DNA of 64,000 bases from Fulvimarina uroteuthidis. Its GTDB lineage: Bacteria; Pseudomonadota; Alphaproteobacteria; Rhizobiales; Rhizobiaceae. Below are positions 33,777 to 42,014 of this stretch, piece after piece. Location of the stretch: positions 248,001-312,000 of the forward strand of contig NZ_JAXLPB010000004.1 in the NCBI RefSeq assembly GCF_034321785.1, given 5' to 3'. The notes beneath the pieces are model-generated. The model saw only the letters and a list, made by a program, of their open reading frames with translations, ran no database searches and was not told where the DNA came from. How positions within the stretch are numbered: position 1 is the first letter of the stretch; the number at the start of each line of letters is the position of its first letter. The translations under genes were made by a program, and so were the position numbers.

Positions 33777-35981
33777 TCAGAAGCTGTAGGCGACGTTCAG
33801 CTTGAAGGAACGGCCCGCTTCCGAATAGAAGATGTCGGGCTGTGAGCGGACGTCGGGAACGTTGAGCGCGTCGTAATAGGTCTTGTCGAGAATGTTGAAG
33901 ACCCCGCCGCCCACCTTCAGGCCTGGAATCCGTTCGGGCGCATACCAGGCGGTGACATCGAGAACGCCGTAGCCCGGCGCCTCGAAGCCCTCGTCCACCT
34001 TGTCCCGTGCGCCCGCGAGCCGCGCCGAGATCTCGCCGCCCCAGTCGCGGCGCTCGTAGCCGAGGCCCAACAGTCCGGTCAAAGGTGCGACACTGTCGAG
34101 ATAGGTGCCGTCGGTGATGTTCTCGCCTTCCATGTAGGCAAGGGAGCCGCGCGCGCGCCAGCCATCGCCGAAGCTGATGTGGCCGCCCGCTTCGACACCG
34201 GAAATGCGGGCTTCCGGAATGTTGATATAGCTCGAAACGCCGGCGATCGGATATTCGCCGCCGGGCGGGGCGATCTGCACCACGTCGATGAAGTCGTCGT
34301 AGTCGGTGCGGAAGAGGTTGACGTAGGCGCCGTAGGTTTCGCGCCGAAGTTCCAGACCGGCCTCGAGGCCGCGACTGGTCTCGGCTTCGAGGTTCGGATT
34401 GCCGGCGCGCAGATAGGTTCCGACGCCGCCGAAGCGGGAATAGAGTTCGCCCACGGTCGGCGCACGAAACCCTTCCAGATAGCTGACATGGGTCGTGAGA
34501 CCGGGCAGGAGATCGTAGGCGATCGTGAGCTTCGGTGAAACTTCCGTTCCCGAGGACGAGGGCGGCAGAGTCCCGTCGAAATCCTCGTTGCGCCGGTAGG
34601 CGTCGGTGAGTTCCGGCCTCTCCTCGTACCAGTCGAAGCGCAGGCCGGGCGTCACGCGCATACGCCCGTTCAGCATGCCGATCTCGTTCTCGGCGAACAG
34701 ACCCACCGCACGGCCCTCGATCTTCGGCGTGTCGGCCTGGTTGGTCTTCAGGAAGCGACAGGAGAACACGTCCTGGCGGCGGCCGAGCGCGCAGGCATCC
34801 GCACCGCTCGCATACTGATCGCTCGTCGAGATCCGCATCTCGGTCCCGACCGTCAGGATATGGCTGAACAGGCCGGTCTCGAACCCGCGCACGGCATGGG
34901 CATTGAGGCCGACGGTCTCTTCCTCGATCGCGTTCTGCCGGGTGAACGGTCCGACGACCGAGACGGAGCGAACCGCATCGACGCCGTCGAGGCGTTCGAC
35001 GTTCTGCCAGTAAAGGACGGCCGAGGCCCCATCGGCCCATCCCGCGCCGAAATCGGGCGCCTCGTAATCGTAGCTGAGCGAGACGCGTCGCCGTTCCACC
35101 TCGCTGCGCGTGGTGTAGTCGCCCGGCCGATAGTTGCCCGAGCCGCGAACGGCCGGATCCGACAGGCTTTGCGAGGTGCGGGCGTCGATCTCGTCCTCGC
35201 GGTGGAAGATCTCGCCGGCGATGCCGAACCGGTGCCCGCCCTCGACATGATGATGGATCTTGGCAAGCCCGTTATACTGGTCGTAGTCGAGCGGGTTCGG
35301 CGCGGTGCGCGTGCTGCCGAACGTGTCGAGCAAGCCTTGCGTCTCGATCTCGTTGCCGCCGCGATAGCCGCCCTGCAACAGCACGGAGGTCTGCCCGAAG
35401 CGCGCGGCCGCCGCGGTCGCGTTGAACCAGCTGTCGTCGATGGAATCATATCCGGTCTTGGTCACCCCGCCGAGACGCCGCTCCCCGGGCAAGAGATCGT
35501 CCGGGTCGAGCGTGTCGAGGGCGAGAACGCCGCCGAGCGCGCCCGAGCCGAGCAGCGGGTCGGCCCCGCGCGTCAGATCGAAGGACGAGAGGGTGTTGAA
35601 GTCGAACGCGTCCGGACCGCCGACCGCGCCGCGCGTCACGTCGAACAGATAGGGCACGCGAATGCCGTCGACCGTGGTGAGGACGCGCGGGCCCGCCAGT
35701 CCGCGAATGTTGATGGAGCGGTTCGCCCGGTCGAAGGTCACGCCGGCCTCGACGCGCGCGACATCGTCGAGCCCCTCGATCAGCCGGTTCTCGATCACCT
35801 CGCGCGTCGTCGTCGAGGTGGTCACGGTCCCACCGACGCCGCCCCCCGCACTGCCGCCGGAGGCCTCCACCGTGACGGTGTCCAGGAGAACGGACGCCGG
35901 CAATGCCGTCTGCGCCCCGGCGCTCGCCGCCGTTAATCCGCCGACGGCGACCGTCGCCATGGCCATGTTCCAAATTCGCAT
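33777..35981 (-). CDS. hmuR: TonB-dependent haem/haemoglobin receptor
   Basis: The 734-residue outer-membrane receptor has a signal peptide ending at ASAGA before QTALP. It has a TonB-box-like DTVTVEAS, a plug domain (VIENRLIEGLDDVARVEAGVTFDRANRSINIRG) and a 22-strand barrel ending in the C-terminal FKLNVAYSF. The FRAP and NPNL boxes of haem receptors are present (EGFRAPTVGELYSRF, AGNPNLEAE). The histidine usually found between these boxes is missing. It is divergent from the hmuT-U-V-S genes, so the locus forms a complete haem uptake route. Iron-dependent control is expected. Confidence 0.88.
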   Translation of the reverse strand: MRIWNMAMATVAVGGLTAASAGAQTALPASVLLDTVTVEASGGSAGGGVGGTVTTSTTTREVIENRLIEGLDDVARVEAGVTFDRANRSINIRGLAGPRVLTTVDGIRVPYLFDVTRGAVGGPDAFDFNTLSSFDLTRGADPLLGSGALGGVLALDTLDPDDLLPGERRLGGVTKTGYDSIDDSWFNATAAAARFGQTSVLLQGGYRGGNEIETQGLLDTFGSTRTAPNPLDYDQYNGLAKIHHHVEGGHRFGIAGEIFHREDEIDARTSQSLSDPAVRGSGNYRPGDYTTRSEVERRRVSLSYDYEAPDFGAGWADGASAVLYWQNVERLDGVDAVRSVSVVGPFTRQNAIEEETVGLNAHAVRGFETGLFSHILTVGTEMRISTSDQYASGADACALGRRQDVFSCRFLKTNQADTPKIEGRAVGLFAENEIGMLNGRMRVTPGLRFDWYEERPELTDAYRRNEDFDGTLPPSSSGTEVSPKLTIAYDLLPGLTTHVSYLEGFRAPTVGELYSRFGGVGTYLRAGNPNLEAETSRGLEAGLELRRETYGAYVNLFRTDYDDFIDVVQIAPPGGEYPIAGVSSYINIPEARISGVEAGGHISFGDGWRARGSLAYMEGENITDGTYLDSVAPLTGLLGLGYERRDWGGEISARLAGARDKVDEGFEAPGYGVLDVTAWYAPERIPGLKVGGGVFNILDKTYYDALNVPDVRSQPDIFYSEAGRSFKLNVAYSF

Positions 35982-36164
35982 CGCGGCTGGCTCCCAAGCG
36001 GCGGGCCCGCCGGGCTCCGCGCATTCTCAAAACAGTTCACGGCCGGTGAGGACCGGTCATCAAACGCCGATAACGGAAGAACAAGTGACGAGTCAACGAA
36101 TAACAATTCCAATATATCGACTGCATTGGCACTAGTTACTTTGGAATGATGACAGATTGAAGTG

Positions 36165-36197
36165 TTTCTAAAGATTCTTTACAGTGATTCTAAGAAA
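36165..36197. promoter_or_regulatory. Candidate iron-responsive operator between hmuR and hmuT
   Basis: TTTCTAAAGATTC (36165-36177) and GATTCTAAGAAA (36186-36197) form an imperfect inverted repeat in a very AT-rich part of the divergent promoter region. It resembles the TTCTAAA-type half-sites of Irr-box (ICE) elements in Rhizobiales. A second dyad, ATTCCAA with TTGGAAT, lies at about 36107-36147. The family of the regulator is inferred from position and likeness only. Confidence 0.45.
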
Positions 36198-36305
36198 TAT
36201 ACACTTGACGCCCTCGCACGATGCGTTCAATCACAGGGATCACAAAGGCGTCTGGCGGCACGCTATCACCCGCTTCCGCTTCGTCATCCGTTCGGAGAAC
36301 CCATC

Positions 36306-37238
36306 GTGCGCTTCCCGCTCCCGACCCGTCCCGCCGGCTTTTGGCCGGCCGCCTTCGCCGCCCCGCTGGTCGCCGCATGCCTCTGGCCGCTCGGCACCCT
36401 CGCGCAAGCAACCGCCGGCGGCACCGGCGCGGCGGAGTCGCGCCACGAGCGCATCGTTTCGATCGGCGGCGCGATCACCGAGATCCTCTACGCGCTCGGC
36501 GAGGACGAGCGGATCGTCGCCGTCGACACGACCAGCCGGTATCCGGCCGAAGCTCTCGCGCAAAAGCCGGATACCGGCTATCTGCGCCGGCTGTCCGCCG
36601 AGGGCGTCCTCTCCCTTGCCCCGGACCTCGTCTTGATGGAGGAGGGCGCCGGCCCGCCCGAGGCGGTCGAGATGATCGACGCGGCCGGCATTGCCGTGCG
36701 GCACGTTCCGGCCGGCGAGAGCGTCGAGAGCCTGAAGGACAAGATCCGCATCGTGGCGGATGCCGTGGAGCGAACCGATGAGGGCGCAGCCATGGCGGAC
36801 CGGATCGACGTACAGTTCGCAGCGCTCGACGCCGAGCTTTCCACGATTCGGGACAGGAAGCGGGTCCTCTTCATCCTCTCCATGTCGGACGGACGGCCGA
36901 ACGCGGCAGGCCGCAACACCGCGGCCGACGCCGTGATCGCCCTTTCCGGCGGAACGAACGTCCTCGACGATGTCGAGGGCTACAAGGTCCTGTCCACCGA
37001 AGCTGCGACGGCCCTGTCGCCGGATGTCATCGTGACGGTGAGCGGGGCCGGTCCCGGCGGCGCCGACCCTCTCTCGGTCCCGGCACTTGCAGCGACGCCG
37101 GCCGGACGAACCGGCGCGCTCGTCACCATGGACGCGCTTCGGCTTCTGGGCTTCGGGCCGCGCACGCCGGCAGCCGTGAGAGACCTCGCGTCGCGGCTCT
37201 ATCCCGATCGCGTCGCAGGCACGGACAAGACCCCGTGA
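36306..37238 (+). CDS. hmuT: Haem ABC transporter substrate-binding protein HmuT
   Basis: The 310-residue periplasmic protein has a signal peptide (after LWPLGTLAQA) and the cluster A-II (BtuF/HmuT) fold. ERIVSIGGAITEILYALGEDERIVAVDTTSRYP is the classic opening, followed by LAPDLVLMEEGAGPPEAVEMI and LSPDVIVTVSGAG. It should bind haem and hand it to HmuU. The GTG at 36306 is chosen because GGAG lies 8 nt upstream and it sits right before the signal peptide. An upstream start at 36162 would overlap the operator. Its stop overlaps the hmuU start (GTGA). Confidence 0.92.
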   Translation: MRFPLPTRPAGFWPAAFAAPLVAACLWPLGTLAQATAGGTGAAESRHERIVSIGGAITEILYALGEDERIVAVDTTSRYPAEALAQKPDTGYLRRLSAEGVLSLAPDLVLMEEGAGPPEAVEMIDAAGIAVRHVPAGESVESLKDKIRIVADAVERTDEGAAMADRIDVQFAALDAELSTIRDRKRVLFILSMSDGRPNAAGRNTAADAVIALSGGTNVLDDVEGYKVLSTEAATALSPDVIVTVSGAGPGGADPLSVPALAATPAGRTGALVTMDALRLLGFGPRTPAAVRDLASRLYPDRVAGTDKTP

Positions 37239-38335
37239 TCATCGACGCACTTCGCGCCGTGCCTCTCGTCCAGCCCTCGGGCACCATGTCGGGCGATCGC
37301 AGCGTCAGGGCCCGCAGGGCGCTCGTCGGCCTTTTCCTGCTGCTTGCGATCGTCATGGTGCTCGGCATCGGCACCGGCCCGGCACTCCTGTCTCCCGGCA
37401 AGGTGGCGGCAGTCCTCCTGTCCGGTCCGAACGGCGCGGCCGGATCGCCCGCCGATCACGTGATCGTCTGGCAGATCCGGCTTCCGCGCGTTCTTCTCGG
37501 TGCCCTCGTCGGGGCTTCGCTCGCGGTCTGCGGTGCGGTGATGCAGGGCCTCTTCCGCAACCCGCTCGCAGATCCCGGCCTCATCGGCATCTCGTCGGGC
37601 GCAGCGCTTGCGGCCGTCGCGACCATCGTCCTGTCCGGCGGCATCCTCGCCCCTTACGCGGCGCTCGCAGGCATCTACGCGCTGCCGCTGGCCGCCTTTC
37701 TCGGCGGCCTTGCCGCAACCCTCCTCATCTACCGGATCGGCACGCTCGCCGGCCGCTCGTCGATGGCGCTGATCCTGCTCGCCGGCATCGCGCTGGGCGC
37801 GCTCGCGGGGGCGCTGACCGGGTTCCTTCTCTATCTCAGCGACGACCGGCAGCTTCGCGACATCACGTTCTGGAGCCTCGGGGGTCTCGGTGCCGCGAGC
37901 TGGACGAAGCTTCTCGCCAGCGCCCCGATGATGCTTCTGGCCCTCCTGGCCGCCCCCCTCGCCGCCCGCGGCCTCAACGCCATCGTGCTCGGCGAGGCGG
38001 AGGCCTTCCACATGGGCGTGCGCGTCCAGTGGCTGAAGCGCGGAACGATCCTCATCGTCGCGCTGGCGACCGGCGCCGCCGTCGCGGTGTCCGGCACGAT
38101 CGGCTTCGTCGGCATCGTGGTGCCGCATCTCCTGCGTCTCTGGCTCGGGCCGGACCATCGCGGGCTGCTGCCGGCCTCGGCCCTTGCCGGCGCAATTCTC
38201 CTGATCGTCGCCGACATGGCGGCGCGCAGCATCGTCGCCCCGGCCGAACTGCCGATCGGCATCCTGACGGCAACCCTCGGCGCACCGGTCTTTCTCTTGA
38301 TCCTGCTGCGCCGGCGCGGCGCCGGCGGCATCTGA
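37235..38335 (+). CDS. hmuU: Haem ABC transporter permease HmuU
   Basis: The 366-residue FecCD-family permease has about ten membrane helices. Family motifs are IRLPRVLLGALVGASLAVCGAVMQGLFRNPLADPGLIGISSGAALAA near the N-terminus, WSLGGLGAASW in the middle and GTIGFVGIVVPHLLRLWLGPDHR near the end, where the ATPase docks. The start is a GTG overlapping the hmuT stop. It forms the inner-membrane channel for haem as a homodimer. Confidence 0.93.
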   Translation: MIIDALRAVPLVQPSGTMSGDRSVRARRALVGLFLLLAIVMVLGIGTGPALLSPGKVAAVLLSGPNGAAGSPADHVIVWQIRLPRVLLGALVGASLAVCGAVMQGLFRNPLADPGLIGISSGAALAAVATIVLSGGILAPYAALAGIYALPLAAFLGGLAATLLIYRIGTLAGRSSMALILLAGIALGALAGALTGFLLYLSDDRQLRDITFWSLGGLGAASWTKLLASAPMMLLALLAAPLAARGLNAIVLGEAEAFHMGVRVQWLKRGTILIVALATGAAVAVSGTIGFVGIVVPHLLRLWLGPDHRGLLPASALAGAILLIVADMAARSIVAPAELPIGILTATLGAPVFLLILLRRRGAGGI

Positions 38336-38345
38336 GGCGGATCCC

Positions 38346-39152
38346 ATGCTCGAGATCCAGGACGCGACCGTCCGCTATGGCACGCGCACCATCCTTGCCT
38401 CGGCGAACGTCGCGATCGCGCCCGGGAGCGTCACCGTCGTCGTCGGCCCGAACGGGGCCGGCAAGTCGACCCTCCTGAAGCTGATGACGGGCGAAATCGC
38501 TCCATCCGGCGGGCGGGTCCGCCTCGACGGGCGCGCACTTGCCGACATGCCTGCACGCATGCTCGCCCAGCGGCGCGCGGTGCTTCCCCAGAGTTCGGCC
38601 CTCAGCTTTCCGTTCACCGTGGCGGAAGTCATCCGGCTGGGGCTCGAGGCCGGCGGCCACCGGCTGGCGCCGCGCGCCATCGGCGAGGCCTTGCGGCGGG
38701 TGGAGCTCGCCGGCTTCGAGGCACGCGGTTTCGACGACCTGTCGGGCGGCGAACAGCAGCGCGTCCACATGGCGCGGGTCCTGTGCCAGATCGGCGACCC
38801 GTCGCGCTGGACCGAGCCGCGCTACCTGTTTCTCGACGAACCGGTCTCCAGCCTCGACATCCGCCACCAGCTCACGGTCCTGCGGCTCGCCCATGCCCTT
38901 GCCCGCGAGGGCGCCGGCGTCGTTGCCGTACTGCACGATCTCAATCTCGCGGCCGCCTTCGCCGACCGGCTTCTCGTCGTCTTGGACGGGACGATCGCCG
39001 CGATCGGAGAGCCCGCCGCCGTCATCAGCGACGCGCTGCTGGAGCGCGTCTTCGACCTTCCCTTGCGCGTGGGAGAGCTGCCCTCCCCCGGCGTGCCGTT
39101 CGTCCTGCCGCAGACCGCGGCCTTTGCCAGCCTGAAGGAGCCCCGATCATGA
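38346..39152 (+). CDS. hmuV: Haem ABC transporter ATP-binding protein HmuV
   Basis: The 268-residue ATPase has Walker A VGPNGAGKST, a Q-loop at RRAVLPQSS, signature LSGGEQQRVHMARVL, Walker B YLFLDEPVSSLDI and H-loop AVLHDLN. It powers HmuU. A GAGG stretch precedes the ATG, and its stop overlaps the hmuS start (ATGA), so the two are translationally coupled. Confidence 0.94.
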   Translation: MLEIQDATVRYGTRTILASANVAIAPGSVTVVVGPNGAGKSTLLKLMTGEIAPSGGRVRLDGRALADMPARMLAQRRAVLPQSSALSFPFTVAEVIRLGLEAGGHRLAPRAIGEALRRVELAGFEARGFDDLSGGEQQRVHMARVLCQIGDPSRWTEPRYLFLDEPVSSLDIRHQLTVLRLAHALAREGAGVVAVLHDLNLAAAFADRLLVVLDGTIAAIGEPAAVISDALLERVFDLPLRVGELPSPGVPFVLPQTAAFASLKEPRS

Positions 39153-40180
39153 GCCTCAACACCGCGCCGGCCCGTCCGGCCGCCCCCGTTCCCTTCTACG
39201 AGACCGGCAAGCGAACGCGCGATCTCGCCCACGAGCTCGGCTGCAGCGAAGCCGAGATCCTCGACCGGCATGCGGGACCGGAGGTCGTTCGCCTGCGCTG
39301 CGAGCCGGCCGACCTCGTCGAGAGCCTTGCCGATTTGCGCCAAATCATGGCGCTGACCCGCAACGAGGCGGCGGTGCACGAGATCGTCGGCACGTTCGCG
39401 AATGTCTCGATCTCGGGGCCGATGGGGCTGGTTCTCGCGCCGCCGCTGGACCTGCGGCTGTTCCTGCGCTTCTGGGTGCATGCCTACGCCGTGGAGATAC
39501 CGGACGGCGGCAACGCGCCGCGCCGGAGCCTTCAGATCTTCGACGGCGCCGGCGAGGCGGTCATCAAGATCCATCTGCGCCCGGTCTCCGACATCGCCGC
39601 CTTCGAGGCGCTGCGCGATCGCTTCGCCGACAAGGACCCGGCGCCGCGCATCTTCACGCCCCATCCGCCCGCCGACGGCCCGTCCGCGACGGTCGACGCG
39701 GCGGCCTTCCGGCGCGATGTCGCCGGTATGGATGATATTCATGAATTCGTCCCGCTCCTGCGAAAGCACGGGGTGGACCGCCGCCAGTCCCTCGACCTCA
39801 TGGGCGCGCCGGATGTCCGCCGGCTCGGCGCCGGCGCCGCCACCGCCATCCTGACGCGGGCGGCCGACGACCAGGTTCCGATCATGTGCTTTGTGGGAAA
39901 TCGCGGCTGCATCCAGATCTTCACGGGCCATGTCGCAACGGTCAAGGCGATGGGGCCGTGGATCAATGTCCTCGATCAGGGCTTCAATCTTCATCTGCGC
40001 GAGGATCTCGTCGCGGAGGCCTTCGTGGTTCGAAAGCCGACGCGCGAGGGCGCACTGACGTCGGTGGAGCTCTACGGCGCCGACCGGGCGCTGATCGCGC
40101 AATTCTTCGGAGAACGCGAACGCGGCCGTCCCGAACGGCGCGCATGGCAGAGCCTCGTCGAAGCCCTGCCCCACGTCTGA
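39149..40180 (+). CDS. hmuS: Haem-degrading/haem-trafficking protein HmuS
   Basis: The 343-residue cytoplasmic protein has the two repeated halves of the HemS/HmuS family: an N-terminal half with HEIVGTFANVSISGPMGLVL and a C-terminal half with DDIHEFVPLLRKHGV, VPIMCFVGNRGCIQIFTG and GPWINVLDQGFNLHLRED. Family members accept haem from the importer and store or open it to release iron. AAGGAG lies 8 nt before the ATG. Gene order is T-U-V-S; in many rhizobia hmuS precedes hmuT. Confidence 0.92.
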   Translation: MSLNTAPARPAAPVPFYETGKRTRDLAHELGCSEAEILDRHAGPEVVRLRCEPADLVESLADLRQIMALTRNEAAVHEIVGTFANVSISGPMGLVLAPPLDLRLFLRFWVHAYAVEIPDGGNAPRRSLQIFDGAGEAVIKIHLRPVSDIAAFEALRDRFADKDPAPRIFTPHPPADGPSATVDAAAFRRDVAGMDDIHEFVPLLRKHGVDRRQSLDLMGAPDVRRLGAGAATAILTRAADDQVPIMCFVGNRGCIQIFTGHVATVKAMGPWINVLDQGFNLHLREDLVAEAFVVRKPTREGALTSVELYGADRALIAQFFGERERGRPERRAWQSLVEALPHV

Positions 40181-40320
40181 TCCGCGAGATCGATCCCGTT
40201 CGGGGCAAGACGGCTCCGATCGCGCGCGCGAGGGCGTCATGTCATCGCGCGTTCCACCCTCCCCGATCCGACCGGACGTCCCTCAAGAACCATCCAGGGG
40301 ATCTGTCCGATACCGCGCCC

Positions 40321-41103
40321 TCAACGTCGCGTTTCACCGCGCAGGGTGGCCAGGCCGATGCCGGCTGCGCCGAAGCCGCCGTCGACGCCGAGGATCTGGC
40401 CGGTGATGTAGCTCGCGCGCTCCGAGGCGAGAAAGTGGATCGCGTCGGCAAGCTCGGTTTCGAGGCCGTACCGGGCAAGCGGGATCGCGTCACGGTAATC
40501 GGCGCGGATCTCGGGGCTGTGGACGGCCTTCGCCATGGCGGTGTCCACAGGTCCGGGGGCGACCGCGTTGACGCGAATGCCGAGGTCCGCAAGCTCCACC
40601 GCCTGCTGCTTGGTCAGATGGGCAAGCCCCGCCTTGCTCGTGCCGTAGGCGACGCGGAGCGTCGAGGCCCTGAAACCGGAAATCGAGGTGATGTTGACGA
40701 TCGCCCCGCCGCCGGTCTTCGCCATGATCGGCGCGACGGCGTTCGTCATCAGGAACGGGCCGCCGAGATTGACGGCGAGAACGCGCTGCCAGTCCTCGAA
40801 ACTGGTCTGCAGGAGCGGCTTGAACACGGCTGTGCCGGCATTGTTGACGAGGGCGTCGATCCGGCCGAACCGCGCCGCGACCGCTTCGACCGCGCGCGTG
40901 ACCGCGTCCGGGTCGGCCACGTCGAGGGCGATCGCCAGAATGTCGTCCGCCGCCGCGATCGATGCGGCGGCCTCCTCGACCGCCGGGCCGTCAATGTCGA
41001 GAAGCGCGACCCGCCAGCCCTCTTCGAGAAAGCGCTTCGCCGTGGCGAGCCCGATGCCGCGCGCGCCGCCGGTGATGAGGGCGAGCCGTCTGGTGTCTGA
41101 CAT
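40321..41103 (-). CDS. Short-chain dehydrogenase/reductase
   Basis: The 260-residue classical SDR has the NAD(P)-binding TGGARGIG (residues 11-18), NNAG at 87-90 and the catalytic Ser140, Tyr153 and Lys157 (VAYGTSKAG). An Asp at the end of the second strand (LLDIDG) favours NAD over NADP. It is the last gene of a minus-strand cluster with an acyl-CoA ligase and a thiolase, so it probably oxidises a hydroxyl intermediate, perhaps a hydroxyacyl-CoA. The substrate cannot be told from the sequence. Confidence 0.9.
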   Translation of the reverse strand: MSDTRRLALITGGARGIGLATAKRFLEEGWRVALLDIDGPAVEEAAASIAAADDILAIALDVADPDAVTRAVEAVAARFGRIDALVNNAGTAVFKPLLQTSFEDWQRVLAVNLGGPFLMTNAVAPIMAKTGGGAIVNITSISGFRASTLRVAYGTSKAGLAHLTKQQAVELADLGIRVNAVAPGPVDTAMAKAVHSPEIRADYRDAIPLARYGLETELADAIHFLASERASYITGQILGVDGGFGAAGIGLATLRGETRR

Positions 41104-41157
41104 GGAAGTCTCCTTCAGGCTCTCTCGAGCCGTTGCAAGTGGCGGCGATCGTCGCCG

Positions 41158-42012
41158 TCAGGTCGGGATTTCGTCCGGCACGATCACCAGTTCGAACGTG
41201 ACGCAGACGGGATTGTCGCCCCGAACGAGCACGCCCTCGAAGATCGCGCCATCCATGGCGACGACGGCGACATCGATCCGGGCGCGGCCACCGCGAAGCT
41301 GCCCGTTGCGGATCAGGAGTTCGGAAGCATAGGATCGCATCGGCGGGCCGTCCTCGAAACGGGCTTCGTTGAGGCTGCCGATCCCGTGGATGGAGGCGTT
41401 CGGAATATTTTCGGCCAGAGCGATCGCCTCGATCGCGCGCGTCACGTCCTGGTTGGGGCGGAGGGTGAGAAGAAGCGCGCCGCGGCCGTTCGGGCCCGGC
41501 AGGGCCTCCGCGGCGAACAGTCTGAAATTCGTCTCGGCGTCGTCGCGGACGCGGAAGGCCGACCCTTTGACACCGATGCCGGACACCGCGACCCTCTCCT
41601 GCGCGATACAGTCCGGCGGCAGCATGTGGCCCATGGCGAGCCCTCTGCCGCCCGCGCGCCAGAGCCCGTGGCAATGGACGAACGGCGCGTCGTCGCGCTG
41701 CCCGACGATCGCGCCGGCCCGCGCCACCGCGACGCCGTCCTCCGGCGCGACAGGTTCGGAGTACCAGGCGGCATGGTCGGGTCCGGGAGAACCGGCGGGG
41801 CCCACATATCGGAAGGGCGAAAGGCGCGCGCCGGCCATCTCGACATAGGCGGCCGCGCAGCCCGCCTCGGCGACGCCGCGCGAGAGGCCCGCCTCGATCG
41901 TCTCGCCGGGGTCGATGGTGAACTGGAGCGCGACGCGCTCGCCCCAGGCCATCGCGTGACGGGCCTTCGCGACGGGGCCCGGATGGCGGATGGTTCTTTG
42001 CGCGGCGTCCAT
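41158..42012 (-). CDS. Tandem PPC/DUF296-domain protein
   Basis: The 284-residue protein looks like two PPC (DUF296) domains in a row. The first has RVALQFTIDPGETIEAGLSRGVAEAGCAAAYVEM and HCHGLWRAGGRGLAMGHMLP. The second has GALLLTLRPNQDVTRAIEAIALAENIPNASIHGIGSLNEA and ends with AVVAMDGAIFEGVLVRGDNPVCVTFELVI. PPC domains form trimers, and their ligand or activity in bacteria is mostly unknown. It lies between the acyl-CoA ligase and SDR genes with a 2-nt gap to the former, so it should take part in the same pathway. Confidence 0.7.
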   Translation of the reverse strand: MDAAQRTIRHPGPVAKARHAMAWGERVALQFTIDPGETIEAGLSRGVAEAGCAAAYVEMAGARLSPFRYVGPAGSPGPDHAAWYSEPVAPEDGVAVARAGAIVGQRDDAPFVHCHGLWRAGGRGLAMGHMLPPDCIAQERVAVSGIGVKGSAFRVRDDAETNFRLFAAEALPGPNGRGALLLTLRPNQDVTRAIEAIALAENIPNASIHGIGSLNEARFEDGPPMRSYASELLIRNGQLRGGRARIDVAVVAMDGAIFEGVLVRGDNPVCVTFELVIVPDEIPT

Positions 42013-42014
42013 GC

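Noticed and set aside
35982..36305. Search for a TGA-N9-TCA RirA site before the haem genes
   Set aside because: TGA and TCA triplets occur but never with a 9-nt spacing; only the TTCTAAA-type dyad was kept.
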